DNA from: an uncultured Acidobacteriia bacterium
GTDB taxonomy: Bacteria; Acidobacteriota; Terriglobia; Bryobacterales; Bryobacteraceae
Direction of reading: 5' to 3'
DNA: 64,000 nt
NCBI GenBank assembly: GCA_903907865.1
Contig: CAIVPR010000179.1
Coordinates: 28,985 to 92,984 of the forward strand
Made by a program: the position numbers and the translations under genes. The notes below the pieces were generated by a model that did not search any database, was not told where the DNA came from, and saw nothing but the letters and a program-made list of their open reading frames with translations. Positions within the stretch are counted from its first letter, which is position 1; every line of letters begins with the position of its first letter. Positions 27,475 through 37,051 of the stretch are shown piece after piece.

Positions 27475-28095
27475 ATGAAACGACGCCGTTTCCTCCAAGC
27501 CCTCTCGACCGCGCCCGCAGTCCCCGCGCTCGTCCAAGAAGCCAACGCCCAGCAACCCGGACGCGCAGGAGGCGGTCGCGGCACCGGGGCTGCCACCGAC
27601 ATCCCCCACATTCCGGTCGCCGCACCGGACGACGCAGCCGACACCGTCGCCAAGTTTTTCACCCCGGCCCAGTTCGCCACACTGCGCAAGCTGGCAGGTA
27701 TCCTCGTCCCGCCCGTGAAGGGCAACCTCGGCGCGCTCGACACCGACGCCCCGGAGTTCCTCGACTTCCTCGTCGCGTCGTCGCCTGCCGACACGCAGAC
27801 GCTCTACCGCAGCGGCCTCGACGGGCTCGCCGCCACCGCACGCCGGCAATTCAGCAAGGCTTTTGCCGACCTCGACGCCAAGCAGGCCGACCAAATCCTG
27901 AAACCCCTCCTCGTCCAGGTCCCCTGGGTCTACGACCTGCCCAAGGACCCCATGAAGCATTTCCTCTACCAAGTCCACTCCGACCTCCGCACCGCGACCC
28001 GCAACTCGCCCGAAGCAGCCAAAGCCGTCGCCGCCAGTGGCCGCCGCAGCCTGTCCACCACAGGCCTCTACTGGAACCCCATCGACCCCGTCTAG
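27475..28095 (+). CDS. gluconate 2-dehydrogenase subunit 3 family protein
   Basis: A 206-residue small subunit of a membrane-associated FAD dehydrogenase. The Tat signal MKRRRFLQALSTAPAVPAL is clear and probably carries the flavoprotein partner across the membrane. The core FFTPAQFATLRKLAGILVPP and the aromatic YNGxxxxxWxxxNPI-type ending (STTGLYWNPIDPV) match the family. The GMC gene begins 33 nt downstream. In characterised systems a cytochrome c subunit takes the electrons; none is encoded next to this pair. Confidence 0.88.
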   Translation: MKRRRFLQALSTAPAVPALVQEANAQQPGRAGGGRGTGAATDIPHIPVAAPDDAADTVAKFFTPAQFATLRKLAGILVPPVKGNLGALDTDAPEFLDFLVASSPADTQTLYRSGLDGLAATARRQFSKAFADLDAKQADQILKPLLVQVPWVYDLPKDPMKHFLYQVHSDLRTATRNSPEAAKAVAASGRRSLSTTGLYWNPIDPV

Positions 28096-28128
28096 CCGCC
28101 AGCACTTAGGTAAACCCAGAGAATTCCG

Positions 28129-29703
28129 ATGCCGAAAAAAGAATACGACGTCCTCATCGTCGGCTCCGGCCACTCCGGTGGCATGGCAGCCAGCATCCTC
28201 ACTAAGAACGGCATCTCCTGCCTGATGCTCAACGCCGGTCCCGAAGCCGACTACCAGCGCGACCGCACCACCAAGGCTGCCCACGAGCTCCCCTATCGCG
28301 GCTTCAACAAGCCGGGCCGCCTCTCCCACGTCTACCAAGCCAACGAGTTCAACGCCAACCAGTGGGTCGACGAAAAGGAAAACCCCTACACCCACGACCC
28401 CGCCAAGCCCTACAACTGGGTCCGCGTCCGTCTTCTCGGCGGCCGCAGCCTCTTCTGGGCCCGCCAATCGTTCCGCCTGAGCGACTACGAGTTCAAGGCT
28501 GCGGAAATCGACGGCGGCGGCGACAGTTGGCCCATCAGTCTGGCCGACCTCGCCCCTTTCTACTCCCGCGTCGAAGGCATTTTCCACGTGACCGGTCGCA
28601 AGGAGGGCTGGCCGCAGTTCCCCGACGGCAACTTCATCGAACAGTCCTACCCCTCCGACTCGCAAACCATCGCCAAGGTGACCGACCTCTGCAAGGCGCG
28701 CGGCATCGGCGTCTCCAAGATGCGCTCGTCCCAAGGTGAAGGCGGCCTCGCCAGTTCGATCAACCTGCTCCTGCCCGGAGCGGTCGATACCGGTAAGCTG
28801 GACATCGTCTCCAACGCTATCGTCCGCGAAATCACCGTCGACAAGAAGACAGGCAAGGCCAACGGAGCGTTCTTCATCGACCGCCACTCCAAGCGCGAGA
28901 TGCATGCCAGCGCCAAGGTCGTCATCCTCGCCGCCGGAACTTTGGAAACGACCCGGCTTCTCTTGAACTCCGGGATCGCCAATTCGAGCGGCGTCCTCGG
29001 ACACTACCTGCACGACCAGATTTACGGCGTTTCCGTGGTCGCATCCGTCCCCGAGGCCCGCGACGGCAAGGCCAAGCCCGGCATGATGGGCGGAAGCGCC
29101 TTCATCCCCCGCTTCCGGAACCTGTCCAAGGACAAGAAGAGTAGCTTCATCAAGGGCTACTGTGCCATCATCGGCAGCGGCGGCTCCGCCAGCCCGAACC
29201 ATTTTCCGGCCTACGGCGAGGAACTGCAGGCCAAGTTGGACAGCTACCAAGGTTCCTGCGTCTCCGGCAGCATCTACGGCGAGCGCACCGTGCGCTTCGA
29301 AAACCACGTCCGCATCAACAAGGACGTGAAGGACGCCTGGGGCATCCCCGCGCTCCACATTGACGTCAAGGACACACCCAACGAGTTCGCCATGGCCAAG
29401 GATGCCGCCGACACCTTCGAGGAGCTATTCAAGGAAGCGGGCTGGGACATCCTCTCCAAGACCGACAAGTTCTATCCGCCAGGCTACAGCATCCACGAAG
29501 TCGGCACCGCGCGTATGGGCGACAACCCGAAGTCCAGCGTGCTCAACAAATGGTGCCAAAGCCACGACATCAAGAATCTGTTTGTCGTCGACGGCTCCAG
29601 TTTCGTCACCTGCGGATGGCAGAACCCGACTATGACGATTCTGGCGCTCTCGATGCGCGCATCGGAGTACTTGGTGGAGGAAATGCGCAAGGGCAACGTC
29701 TAA
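28129..29703 (+). CDS. GMC family FAD-dependent oxidoreductase
   Basis: A 524-residue flavoprotein, large subunit of a gluconate/sorbitol-dehydrogenase-like complex. The Rossmann motif [18 protein letters not shown] lies at the N terminus. [15 protein letters not shown] (the GGSS-like FAD motif, here GGRS) follows, and the C terminus has [18 protein letters not shown] with [20 protein letters not shown], the catalytic His/Asn region. No own signal is visible, which fits co-export with the Tat-bearing subunit 3. Substrate is probably a sugar or polyol (family inference). It ends 14 nt from the convergent coiled-coil gene. Confidence 0.92.
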   Translation: MPKKEYDVLIVGSGHSGGMAASILTKNGISCLMLNAGPEADYQRDRTTKAAHELPYRGFNKPGRLSHVYQANEFNANQWVDEKENPYTHDPAKPYNWVRVRLLGGRSLFWARQSFRLSDYEFKAAEIDGGGDSWPISLADLAPFYSRVEGIFHVTGRKEGWPQFPDGNFIEQSYPSDSQTIAKVTDLCKARGIGVSKMRSSQGEGGLASSINLLLPGAVDTGKLDIVSNAIVREITVDKKTGKANGAFFIDRHSKREMHASAKVVILAAGTLETTRLLLNSGIANSSGVLGHYLHDQIYGVSVVASVPEARDGKAKPGMMGGSAFIPRFRNLSKDKKSSFIKGYCAIIGSGGSASPNHFPAYGEELQAKLDSYQGSCVSGSIYGERTVRFENHVRINKDVKDAWGIPALHIDVKDTPNEFAMAKDAADTFEELFKEAGWDILSKTDKFYPPGYSIHEVGTARMGDNPKSSVLNKWCQSHDIKNLFVVDGSSFVTCGWQNPTMTILALSMRASEYLVEEMRKGNV

Positions 29704-29717
29704 CGAAAGGCGGGCTC

Positions 29718-30716
29718 CTAGATCATCGGGGCCATCGGAGTTCGAGGCTTCCTGCTTGCCTCCGTCTCAGGCTTCAACTCGATGCGCGGCCGGAAGTCAG
29801 GGACGATCATCTGGTCGTCAGGATCGCCCAATGACGACGGTTCGGGCAGTCCTCGTTGCATCGACGAGTCGGAGGCGGCCGCAATGGCGTGCTCGAGGCG
29901 GATCCCCGGTTCATACCGCGAACCTTGGTCGGCGCGTCCCAACGGGACTGTCGTGGCCAAGGGATGCATCGCGTTCCCGTTGCTTTCGAAAATCCGTTCA
30001 ACGGCTGCGATCAATCGTTGTAGCTGGAAATCGGTCGCTTCCGCCCGCTCACGCAGCATGTTCACCGAGCCCGACTGCTCCGCCATCGAACGTTCAATCA
30101 CATTGATCCGGTCGGAGAGTTTCTCCTCCACCATCGCCTCGAAGGTTGCCACTGTGGTGAGTCGGGTCTCTTCCGCGTCCGTCTCGAAGCGCACCTGCAA
30201 TTCCGTCACGTGGCTTGACAGGCTGGTTTCCACGAGTACCGGCAGATCTTCGCGCAATTGGCGCACGCGTCGGTCCATGAGGTCGGCGGCCGTTGACGCG
30301 CGGCGCTCGGACTCCTTGAGTGCCTCCCGGAGGCGGTCCAATTCCGTCTGTTGTTCCCGGATGCGGAAATCGAGCGCGGCAACAGTTGAACTGTCCACGG
30401 ACGAATCGCCGCCGGGAAACATCGTCTCGGATTGTTCTATCGAAGAAAGCTTGGCTTCCAGCTTGGCCAAGTGGCGGACCAGCGTCTCCAATTCCGCGTT
30501 GACAGTATCCGGTTGCGCGGGCAGGACTGGTTCTTCCGGGGCTATCGCGATGTCGCCGGTCGTCGTTGCGCGGATCAGGTCGAACGTGTCAGACAGGCCG
30601 AAACGCGGGCCCGCCCTTCGTTTGGGCTTGTTCTCCCCGCCCACCACCATGGCGATGAGCCCCGCAGCCAGAGGACCTGCGGCCGTCAAAAGTAGGTGGT
30701 GTAGAAGATTACCCAT
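29718..30716 (-). CDS. membrane-anchored coiled-coil protein
   Basis: A 332-residue protein of unknown function. One N-terminal membrane segment (LLLTAAGPLAAGLIAMVVGG) is followed by a basic KPKRR and, from about residue 80 to 250, heptad-like sequence (LETLVRHLAKLEAKLSSIEQ, IREQQTELDRLREALKESERRAS) typical of a coiled coil. The tail is Pro-rich and loose. A TATAAT hexamer lies on the minus strand at 30736-30741. The opposite 427-residue ORF is Ser/Arg-rich and lacks any fold signature, so I judge this strand real. It may organise the envelope or cell pole; no family name is offered. Confidence 0.7.
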   Translation of the reverse strand: MGNLLHHLLLTAAGPLAAGLIAMVVGGENKPKRRAGPRFGLSDTFDLIRATTTGDIAIAPEEPVLPAQPDTVNAELETLVRHLAKLEAKLSSIEQSETMFPGGDSSVDSSTVAALDFRIREQQTELDRLREALKESERRASTAADLMDRRVRQLREDLPVLVETSLSSHVTELQVRFETDAEETRLTTVATFEAMVEEKLSDRINVIERSMAEQSGSVNMLRERAEATDFQLQRLIAAVERIFESNGNAMHPLATTVPLGRADQGSRYEPGIRLEHAIAAASDSSMQRGLPEPSSLGDPDDQMIVPDFRPRIELKPETEASRKPRTPMAPMI

Positions 30717-30809
30717 GGGCAGAGGACAACGCTCCATTATACGACTTTGGGCGGAACTGAGGTCGGGATTGCGGTACACTGGCATTTGTCAGACCGAAGT
30801 CAGAGGGGC

Positions 30810-31916
30810 GTGCTGCCGCGCAAGCGCAACTATACAATGTTCGTGTCGTGGGCACCGACCCACGGTGGCGGCGTCAATGCGGTCATGCACGGCTTGGCTG
30901 CGGCCAACGCGGATACCTACGACAGCACTATCGTCGTCACGGGCTTCGTGCGTCCCCAGAACTATGCGGGCCCTTGGCTCTACCTTCCCGACCTCAATCC
31001 GGCCCGACCGTTGGGCTACTTGGCCCGTCTCATTCCCAGCCTCTGGAAGCTGCATCGGTTGCTGAAGGATTCCGTGGCCGCGAATCCCCACTTCGCCAGC
31101 CTCGAGTGCCTCCCCGTAGTCCTGCTGCGCAAGCTGAGGCTTGGCCCCCCCGTCATCCTCTCCATCCATGGATTGGATGTGACGGATATGCTGGCAGCCA
31201 CGGGAATGCGCCGGAAACTCCTACGCTGGATGTTCGAGTCGGCAGACTTGGTGGTCGGTTGCTCGCATTCCCTGACCCGTCGGTTGTTGGAGGTGGCGCC
31301 AGGCGCCCGCACGGCGACTGCATGGAACGCTGCGACACCGGCACCGGCGGTCAGGCCTGAGCGCCCGACGCCTGGCCCCTATCTAATTTGCGTTGCCGGG
31401 TTCGAACACAAAAAGGGACAGGACATCCTGATCCAGGCCTTCGAGCGCGTGCTGGAGGTGAGGCCGGAACTGAACCTGGTCCTAATCGGGGCTACTCCCA
31501 AACACTCGTCGCTGCCCAAACTCGAGGCGCAGATTGAGCTCCTGTGCTTGTCCCAAAAAGTCAAGATTCTGACCAATCAGCCCAACACCGAGGTGTGGTG
31601 GTGGATCCGGCACGCCGAGTGTTTGGTACTTCCCTCGCGTGCCGAACCGTTCGGAATCGTGCTTCTCGAGGCTGCCAAGTCGCATGTGCCGGTCGTCGCG
31701 ACCCGCGTCGGCGGAATCCCGGAATTCGTGACCGACGGGGTGGACGGTTTGCTGTGTGATTCCGAAAATCCAGAGCAGTTGGCCGAAAAGATACTGGAGA
31801 CGTTGGCCGGCCCGGAAGCGGCTGCCAAGCGCGTCGAAACATTCGCGGCCAAGGCGGAGACGTTTACCTGGGCTGCGGCATGGGATGTCTACCGGCGGGA
31901 GGCCGGGTTGCCGTAG
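30810..31916 (+). CDS. glycosyltransferase family 4 protein
   Basis: A 368-residue GT-B glycosyltransferase. The N-terminal FVSWAPTHGGGVNAVMHGL is the usual acceptor-side glycine loop. The C-terminal half has GFEHKKGQDILIQAF and the nucleotide-sugar site LPSRAEPFGIVLLEAAKSHVPVVATRVGGIPEFV (EPFGxxxxEA). It should add a sugar to a lipid-linked or envelope glycan. The start is uncertain: GTG at 30810 follows AGAGGGG, while ATG at 30837 would give MFVSWAP. The genes further on (AAC(3)-fold enzyme, toroid protein) are compatible with a polysaccharide theme. Confidence 0.9.
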   Translation: MLPRKRNYTMFVSWAPTHGGGVNAVMHGLAAANADTYDSTIVVTGFVRPQNYAGPWLYLPDLNPARPLGYLARLIPSLWKLHRLLKDSVAANPHFASLECLPVVLLRKLRLGPPVILSIHGLDVTDMLAATGMRRKLLRWMFESADLVVGCSHSLTRRLLEVAPGARTATAWNAATPAPAVRPERPTPGPYLICVAGFEHKKGQDILIQAFERVLEVRPELNLVLIGATPKHSSLPKLEAQIELLCLSQKVKILTNQPNTEVWWWIRHAECLVLPSRAEPFGIVLLEAAKSHVPVVATRVGGIPEFVTDGVDGLLCDSENPEQLAEKILETLAGPEAAAKRVETFAAKAETFTWAAAWDVYRREAGLP

Positions 31917-31923
31917 CCTGCGG

Positions 31924-32898
31924 CTACTTCAACGCGTAGAAGTCGTAGACAATCCGCCACGTGAATTCTTTTCCGGGCGCAGTCTCTGTGTGAATATAGG
32001 CCTCGGGGCACACGGTGGGCTGGATGGACCAGTACATCAGCTTGGACGTTGGCCGGTCCGACGTCTGCCGCACCCCGGCTCCGGTACGGGTATTCTCGAC
32101 CCGGATGTCGTAATCCCTCGCATCCGTTCCGAATCCGGTGAGCTGGTTGTAGGCGGTATCCTTCAGGTCCTTCAAGTACACCAGTTGCTTGCCTTTCAAC
32201 TCCACCAAGCCCGGTTTCCAGGCGTTGACGGCCTTGACTTCGAACGGGAAAGTTACCACCACATCGGCACTCGTCGGTTTCCGGTCCAGCATGTAGAAGT
32301 TATGTTCGTAGACGTCGGAGAACAGTGGCTTCTTTCCCGTGTTTCTTAGGCGATGCTCCAGCACCAATTGAGGCTTGCCGGAAGCCAGGCGTACCGTTTT
32401 CGTGTATTCATAGCCGTATCCGGACGCGGGATCTGAGACCACCTGCGTGAAAACGATGGAATCATCCCTGGTCTGCACTGTCCACTTGCCCGGATCGACG
32501 ATTTCGTAGGTCTTGAAGTGGTCGTAGGCCTTCTCCTGGGGCTTGCGGAGGATGCCAACCCCGATCTTCACGAAGGTTCCCCCGACCGCGGCTTCGGCAT
32601 AGCCCGGTGCGTCCGCGTCGCCGAACTCCTCCACGGGCCCCACAATGGCGTCGTGCAGCTTGGGGTCGTAGGGGCGGCTATTCCATTCCCCGAAGTATTC
32701 ATGCCCTTGGAACACCAGGCTGGAAATCTGGCCCGACCAGTCGAACCGGGTCGCCCGGTAATACCCGTTTGTCGCGTCAGGCAGATACAACTTGGCACTC
32801 ACGAGCCCGTTCGTAATGGGGGCCTGCGGGAAGTCGGCAGCCTGCATCGTCGCGGCCCCGAGGCACAGAGTTATCAAGAGGTTCTTTGTGGAGATCAT
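31924..32898 (-). CDS. exported mutarotase-like protein of unknown function
   Basis: A 324-residue secreted protein: signal MISTKNLLITLCLGAATMQA, then an all-beta domain. Stretches such as NGLVSAKLYLPDATNGYYRATRFDWSGQI, EYTKTVRLASGKPQLVLEHRLRNTGKKPL and TGAGVRQTSDRPTSKLMYWSIQPTVCPEAYI recall the galactose-mutarotase-like fold, in which sugars are bound on a beta sandwich. I cannot identify catalytic His/Glu residues with confidence, so this is a fold guess. It converges on the GT4 gene with a 7-nt gap. Possibly an extracytoplasmic sugar-processing or binding protein. Confidence 0.65.
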   Translation of the reverse strand: MISTKNLLITLCLGAATMQAADFPQAPITNGLVSAKLYLPDATNGYYRATRFDWSGQISSLVFQGHEYFGEWNSRPYDPKLHDAIVGPVEEFGDADAPGYAEAAVGGTFVKIGVGILRKPQEKAYDHFKTYEIVDPGKWTVQTRDDSIVFTQVVSDPASGYGYEYTKTVRLASGKPQLVLEHRLRNTGKKPLFSDVYEHNFYMLDRKPTSADVVVTFPFEVKAVNAWKPGLVELKGKQLVYLKDLKDTAYNQLTGFGTDARDYDIRVENTRTGAGVRQTSDRPTSKLMYWSIQPTVCPEAYIHTETAPGKEFTWRIVYDFYALK

Positions 32899-32989
32899 TG
32901 CGGGTTATGGCTTTCTTCGGCCCAACCACTCTGTGGTTGCGACCGTCGACTCCCAGTCTATTATGCGGGACCGTACTTGCCCGGTGCGA

Positions 32990-33862
32990 CTACCCGACCT
33001 TCGGGGAGTAGCAGTATTGGCCTCGTGCGGCCATCTCTTTGAGAATCTGGACCGCGTCGCGCGCCCCAACCACATAGAGGTCCAGTCGGCCCACCCGTCC
33101 CTGGTGCCAGAGGCCAGCCTGTTTCATCGGCTCGATCATTTTAGTGATGTCCCGGCGCGCGGACAGGCCTGGCTCGAATAACCGCATACGGGATGGGTAC
33201 AGCACGCGGTCTTTGCCCCGGGTCTGGAACTCGAACCACTCTTCGGTGAACGGCGGGTAGGGCATGCCCGGCTCGAGCACTTCCTCGGCATAGTGGAACA
33301 GCGTCATCGAACGTATATCGACGCCTGCCAACAGCACCTTGCCATCGAATTCGAGGAGACGGCTGAAGGGCCCCGGCGCTCCGCACGGCGTCTTCGACTG
33401 GTAGTGGTCCGCAGCCAACTCGTGGGCTCGTTTCCCCCAGATCGCGACAGGGTGGGTTGGATGGATGCTGCGGATTACTTCCTTGTCCCGGCGGAAGAGC
33501 TCGGTCAGCATTCCGGTGCGGGAGTAACTCCGGGCCATATCGGTGATTACGCCGGAACGGGCGTATTCCACCGCGCTGCCATCGAACGGGATGGTGGGCA
33601 TCATGAGATTGCCCTCGGGTCCCACCATATCCTTCATCGCTTGAATCGCGTCAGGGATCCAGCCCTCGAAGCCCTCGAAACTCCCGAAGGAACTATGCAC
33701 AAGAAGTGTGTCCCCCGTGTTCACCCCGAGCTTCCGCGCCTCGGCGATCAGATCCGCGGACGTGAAAGAGAAGAATTTTTTGATCCAAGCGGAGTGCGCC
33801 TGATTCCGCCACTTCACCAAGGTGGGCTTTAGCGCAGGGGGAACGAACTTTCCGATGCCCAC
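32990..33862 (-). CDS. AAC(3)-family N-acetyltransferase
   Basis: A 290-residue acetyltransferase of the aminoglycoside 3-N-acetyltransferase (antibiotic NAT) fold. GDTLLVHSSFGSFEGFEG, MPTIPFDGSA, SIHPTHPVAIWGKRAHEL and GAPGPFSRLLEFDGKVLLAGVD are the standard family blocks, with the catalytic His in HPTHPV. Chromosomal members beside glycan genes often acetylate amino sugars rather than drugs, and that is more likely here. The GTG at 33862, one base after the upstream stop, is preferred to the ATG at 33922, which would overlap the neighbour by 59 nt. Confidence 0.87.
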   Translation of the reverse strand: MGIGKFVPPALKPTLVKWRNQAHSAWIKKFFSFTSADLIAEARKLGVNTGDTLLVHSSFGSFEGFEGWIPDAIQAMKDMVGPEGNLMMPTIPFDGSAVEYARSGVITDMARSYSRTGMLTELFRRDKEVIRSIHPTHPVAIWGKRAHELAADHYQSKTPCGAPGPFSRLLEFDGKVLLAGVDIRSMTLFHYAEEVLEPGMPYPPFTEEWFEFQTRGKDRVLYPSRMRLFEPGLSARRDITKMIEPMKQAGLWHQGRVGRLDLYVVGARDAVQILKEMAARGQYCYSPKVG

Positions 33863-33863
33863 G

Positions 33864-35057
33864 CTAGCGGGTTCCCCAGGTAGATCCGAAAGATCCGGAG
33901 TATTTTTCCAGACACAGGGCATCCACCAGGAACTTCGTGGCCCAATTCAAGATCAAGAGGCGGCCGTAGTCGCCCTGTACGGGCCAAGAGCCCGCGAGAC
34001 CCCCACGAATGCGCGGGTCGGTGTTCCTGATGTCGTGGTGCGCCATCACATAGCGGTTGAGCTTGGCGGCGGCCTCGCGATACTTGCTCTCTTTGGTCAG
34101 TTCGAACAGGATGCGGCAAACGATGGACGTCTGGGCACAACCCGTCAGGCAGGCCCACGTTGGTCCCTCGAAGCGCGCGTTCTGCGTGCCGGGGAGGAAT
34201 CCGTCCGGGCCCATGATGGAGATTTCAACGTCGGCAGTTTTGCGGGCGGCATCAATGAAGTCCTGCCGTTTCACCAACCGGCCAATCTCCACCAAGCCTT
34301 GCATTGTGTAGGCAATTGTATGGAGGAGGGGGTTGTCTGGCTCTTCCAGGTCGCAGTGCTCGAACCAGCCGTTCGCCGTCTGGCGCGTCAAACAGAATTC
34401 CGCGTTGCGGACGGCTGCCTGCACAAAATCGGGCCTGTCCAAGGCCAGCCCGGCCTCGCAGAGACCCCATGCCGCCTTCACGTTGTACGTGTTCTCGGAA
34501 CCGCCCACGAACACCGAGTTGCCGCGAATCCAATTCCCGTCCGGTTCCTGCACGCTGAGCAGCCATTCCGAGGCTCTGGTCGCTGCGACCTTGAAGCGTT
34601 CCTCCCCCGTATGCCGAATGAGTTCCGCCCAGCCCAGCAGCACCATGCCCGTGTTGAAGACAGCTGGCGTCTGGTCGGGACCGTACTTGCCGCCCATTAC
34701 CGCGCCCGAAGGCATCTGGATCTCGACTTCCCAGTCCCCCATCGCGACTGCGCGGTCCAGGAGGTTGCGGTCGCCGGTCTTGAGCCAGAGGTGCACGAAC
34801 GTCTGACAGATATAGCCGGTGGTCTCCGGGTAGCTTGGATCCCAATCGGAACCAAACTGGACACCATAGGAAACACCTCTGTCCGTACCGGCATCCTGGG
34901 CGCGCTCTAGCCAGTCGACCGCGGCTGAAATGTGCGCGTCGATGTCGAGGTTCGAGGCGTCCGGGGAATACAGCGGTGCCAAACGGCGCTCTTCTGAATA
35001 ATGATTCCACCTGTGGCGCAATGAACGGAACACCCTGCCCAGAAGCCCTCCGCCCAT
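33864..35057 (-). CDS. alpha/alpha-toroid protein (glycan-processing type)
   Basis: About 397 residues built from repeated helical hairpins: AVDWLERAQDAGTDRGVSYG, RAVAMGDWEVEIQMPSGAVMGGKYG, ATRASEWLLSVQEPDGNW, AVRNAEFCLTRQTANGWF and PDGFLPGTQN. This is the (alpha/alpha)6 pattern of family-88/105-like glycosidases, epimerases or prenyltransferase-type proteins. It lacks a signal peptide. Situated directly before the AAC(3) gene (stop TAG then GTG), it probably belongs to a glycan pathway; the reaction cannot be named. The ORF track start is a TTG at 35171; the ATG at 35057 is my choice without strong Shine-Dalgarno support. Confidence 0.7.
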   Translation of the reverse strand: MGGGLLGRVFRSLRHRWNHYSEERRLAPLYSPDASNLDIDAHISAAVDWLERAQDAGTDRGVSYGVQFGSDWDPSYPETTGYICQTFVHLWLKTGDRNLLDRAVAMGDWEVEIQMPSGAVMGGKYGPDQTPAVFNTGMVLLGWAELIRHTGEERFKVAATRASEWLLSVQEPDGNWIRGNSVFVGGSENTYNVKAAWGLCEAGLALDRPDFVQAAVRNAEFCLTRQTANGWFEHCDLEEPDNPLLHTIAYTMQGLVEIGRLVKRQDFIDAARKTADVEISIMGPDGFLPGTQNARFEGPTWACLTGCAQTSIVCRILFELTKESKYREAAAKLNRYVMAHHDIRNTDPRIRGGLAGSWPVQGDYGRLLILNWATKFLVDALCLEKYSGSFGSTWGTR

Positions 35058-35174
35058 GCCGTTGTCGCGGTCGTCGACCGCGTTGTCCACTACGCCCAAA
35101 TGTCCCCCATTCCACCCGTAAGCGATCAGGATAGCATCCGGCGATTCTGCCCTGATCCGGTGATGACGCAAATC

Positions 35175-36575
35175 CTAATGAGCCTTGGTTTCAGGGGTTT
35201 CCAAAGGCCCAAGTTCTCCCAGCACCGTCGGAATCAATTCCGATACCGTCGGGTGGATGTGCACCGCCCTTTGGATGGTCGTGTACGGGGCTTTCGCGTA
35301 CATCGTGTCCAGAATGCAATGGATCGCCTCGTCGCCGCCGACGCCCAGGATCGCCGCCCCGAGGATCTGCTTGGTCTCGGCGTGCACGGTCACCTTCATG
35401 AACCCGCGCGTGTCTCCCTTCTCCAGCGCGCGCCCGACGCGGGTCATTTGCCGTTTGCCGGTCAAGGCCGGGATTCCACGCCGCCGGATTTCGGCATCGG
35501 TCAGGCCCGCGCGGCCAAGCGGCGGGTCTATGAAAAGCCCGTAGGTGGGGATGCGGTCGGTGACTCGACGGGGTTCTTCCGCAGTCTCCAGAAGGTTGTG
35601 CGCCACGATCTCGTAGTCGTTGTACGAAGTGTGGGTGAATCCGCCCCTTCCGTTGCAATCGCCCATCGCCCAAATGCCGGGGACATTTGTCCGCAGCTCG
35701 TCGTCCACTTGGATGTAGCCATGCTTATCCATCAGGACGCCCGCTTGTTCGAGGCCCAGGTCCGACGTGTTCGAAACCCGCCCAATGGCAAGCAGCACAT
35801 GCGAGCCCACCAACTCCGCGGCGGGGTCGCGCAAATTCAAACCCACTGCCACGTCCCCGTCCCTTTTCGAGAAGCGTATATTGTCGGAATTCAAACAGAT
35901 GCGGACGCCTTCGCCTTCCAGGATGCCCTGAACGGCCTCGGAGACATCCTCGTCCTCTCGCGAAATCAGCCGGGTGCCGCGTTCGACAATCGTGACCTCG
36001 CTCCCGAACCGCCGATACATCTGCGCGAACTCGAGCCCGATGTAGCTGCCGCCGACAATGATCAAATGCCGGGGCAGGAAATCGACCTCCATCATGCTGC
36101 TGTTGGTCAGGTAGGGAATGCCCTGGATGCCGGGCATCTCCGGCACGGACGCCCGCCCGCCCACATTGATGAATATCTTCGGGGCGGACAGCAGTTCCTC
36201 CCCCACACGCACGGTCGTCGGCGACTCGAAACGAGCGTGCCCTTCGAACACCGTCACATTCGCGGTACCCTTCAGCCACGCCTCGACGCCGGTCCGCGAC
36301 CGTCCCGAAACGTCGTCCTTGCGGGCCTTGACGGCCCTCATGTCGACCGTCACCGGCCCCGTGGAAACCCCGTAGTCCGCCGCCCGCCGTGCGAGGTAGG
36401 CCGCGTAGGCGCTCGCGATTAGGGTCTTGGTCGGGATGCACCCGGTGTTCACGCAGGTGCCGCCGAACAGCTTCCGCTCCACCATGGCGACCTGCATGCC
36501 CGTTCCCGCCAGCCGCGTCGCCAACGACGGACCGGCCTGGCCAGCCCCTATCACAATCGCGTCGAACGGTCTCAT
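35175..36575 (-). CDS. pyridine nucleotide-disulfide oxidoreductase, mercuric-reductase-like
   Basis: A 466-residue FAD/NAD(P)H flavoprotein of the class I disulfide reductase family. The FAD fold (DAIVIGAGQAGPSLA), the redox-active disulfide GGTCVNTGCIPTKTLIASA, the NAD(P)H fold IVGGSYIGLEFAQMYRRFG, GIWAMGDCNGRGGF and the C-terminal HIHPTVSELIPTVLGEL are all intact. It lacks the heavy-metal-binding N-terminal domain and the C-terminal vicinal Cys pair of true MerA, so Hg(II) reduction is unlikely. Its ATG overlaps the stop of the DUF4126 gene upstream; last gene of the M20-DUF4126 operon. Confidence 0.9.
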   Translation of the reverse strand: MRPFDAIVIGAGQAGPSLATRLAGTGMQVAMVERKLFGGTCVNTGCIPTKTLIASAYAAYLARRAADYGVSTGPVTVDMRAVKARKDDVSGRSRTGVEAWLKGTANVTVFEGHARFESPTTVRVGEELLSAPKIFINVGGRASVPEMPGIQGIPYLTNSSMMEVDFLPRHLIIVGGSYIGLEFAQMYRRFGSEVTIVERGTRLISREDEDVSEAVQGILEGEGVRICLNSDNIRFSKRDGDVAVGLNLRDPAAELVGSHVLLAIGRVSNTSDLGLEQAGVLMDKHGYIQVDDELRTNVPGIWAMGDCNGRGGFTHTSYNDYEIVAHNLLETAEEPRRVTDRIPTYGLFIDPPLGRAGLTDAEIRRRGIPALTGKRQMTRVGRALEKGDTRGFMKVTVHAETKQILGAAILGVGGDEAIHCILDTMYAKAPYTTIQRAVHIHPTVSELIPTVLGELGPLETPETKAH

Positions 36576-37051
36576 TGAAACCTCGACAGTATCAGCAACC
36601 CGCCGCCGATCGCGACCACATCCTCGACGACCGCGACCGGCCAGTCCCGTATGCCCAGCATCCTCACCAGCCCGACTCGAACCTCATAGCCCCCGAACGT
36701 GCCGCATAGCGCGCCAGCCGCACCGGCGAGGAAGCCGAAATATGCCTCCTGTCCCGCCGCCGACGCCAACGCTGCCGCGCAGGTGCCGCCCAGGATCAAC
36801 CTGGTTGCCAGCGCGCCGGGTTTCTTCCGGCTGGGCATCCACGCTTGCTTGTCGGCGTAGAGTTCCCCCAGTGCCAGCACGCAGAACAGTGGAGCCGCCC
36901 ACGCCGCGTCCAGGAACGCGAACGCCGTGGCTCCGAAATGCGCCCACCCAAGCCGTGCACCCAGACTGAGCGTGGAAAGGCCCGAGAATGACCGCAACCC
37001 GTTCACGCAGCCCAGCGCAAACGCCAGCGCGAACACGAGGGGGGCGGCCAT
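36572..37051 (-). CDS. DUF4126 membrane protein
   Basis: A 159-residue integral membrane protein with four to five hydrophobic segments and the family opening LALGCVNGLRSFSGLSTLSL. GELYADKQAWMPSRKKPGALATRLILGG and AGAAGALCGTFGGYEVR fit DUF4126. Function is unknown for the family. Its start shares a base with the stop codon of the M20 gene (TAATG) and its stop overlaps the next start (ATGA), so all three are tightly coupled. That coupling to a flavoprotein could hint at a redox or membrane-lipid role, but this is speculation. Confidence 0.85.
   Translation of the reverse strand: MAAPLVFALAFALGCVNGLRSFSGLSTLSLGARLGWAHFGATAFAFLDAAWAAPLFCVLALGELYADKQAWMPSRKKPGALATRLILGGTCAAALASAAGQEAYFGFLAGAAGALCGTFGGYEVRVGLVRMLGIRDWPVAVVEDVVAIGGGLLILSRFQ

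Noticed and set aside
26792-27478. 228-residue plus-strand ORF in the large intergenic region
   Set aside because: Composition unlike a folded protein, contains the translated hairpin repeat, no ribosome binding site.
25795-29358. 1187-residue minus-strand ORF
   Set aside because: Only the last 314 residues are RsgA; the rest is non-coding or antisense to the GMC operon.
29782-31065. 427-residue plus-strand ORF
   Set aside because: Ser/Arg-rich antisense of the coiled-coil gene, which has heptads and a membrane segment.
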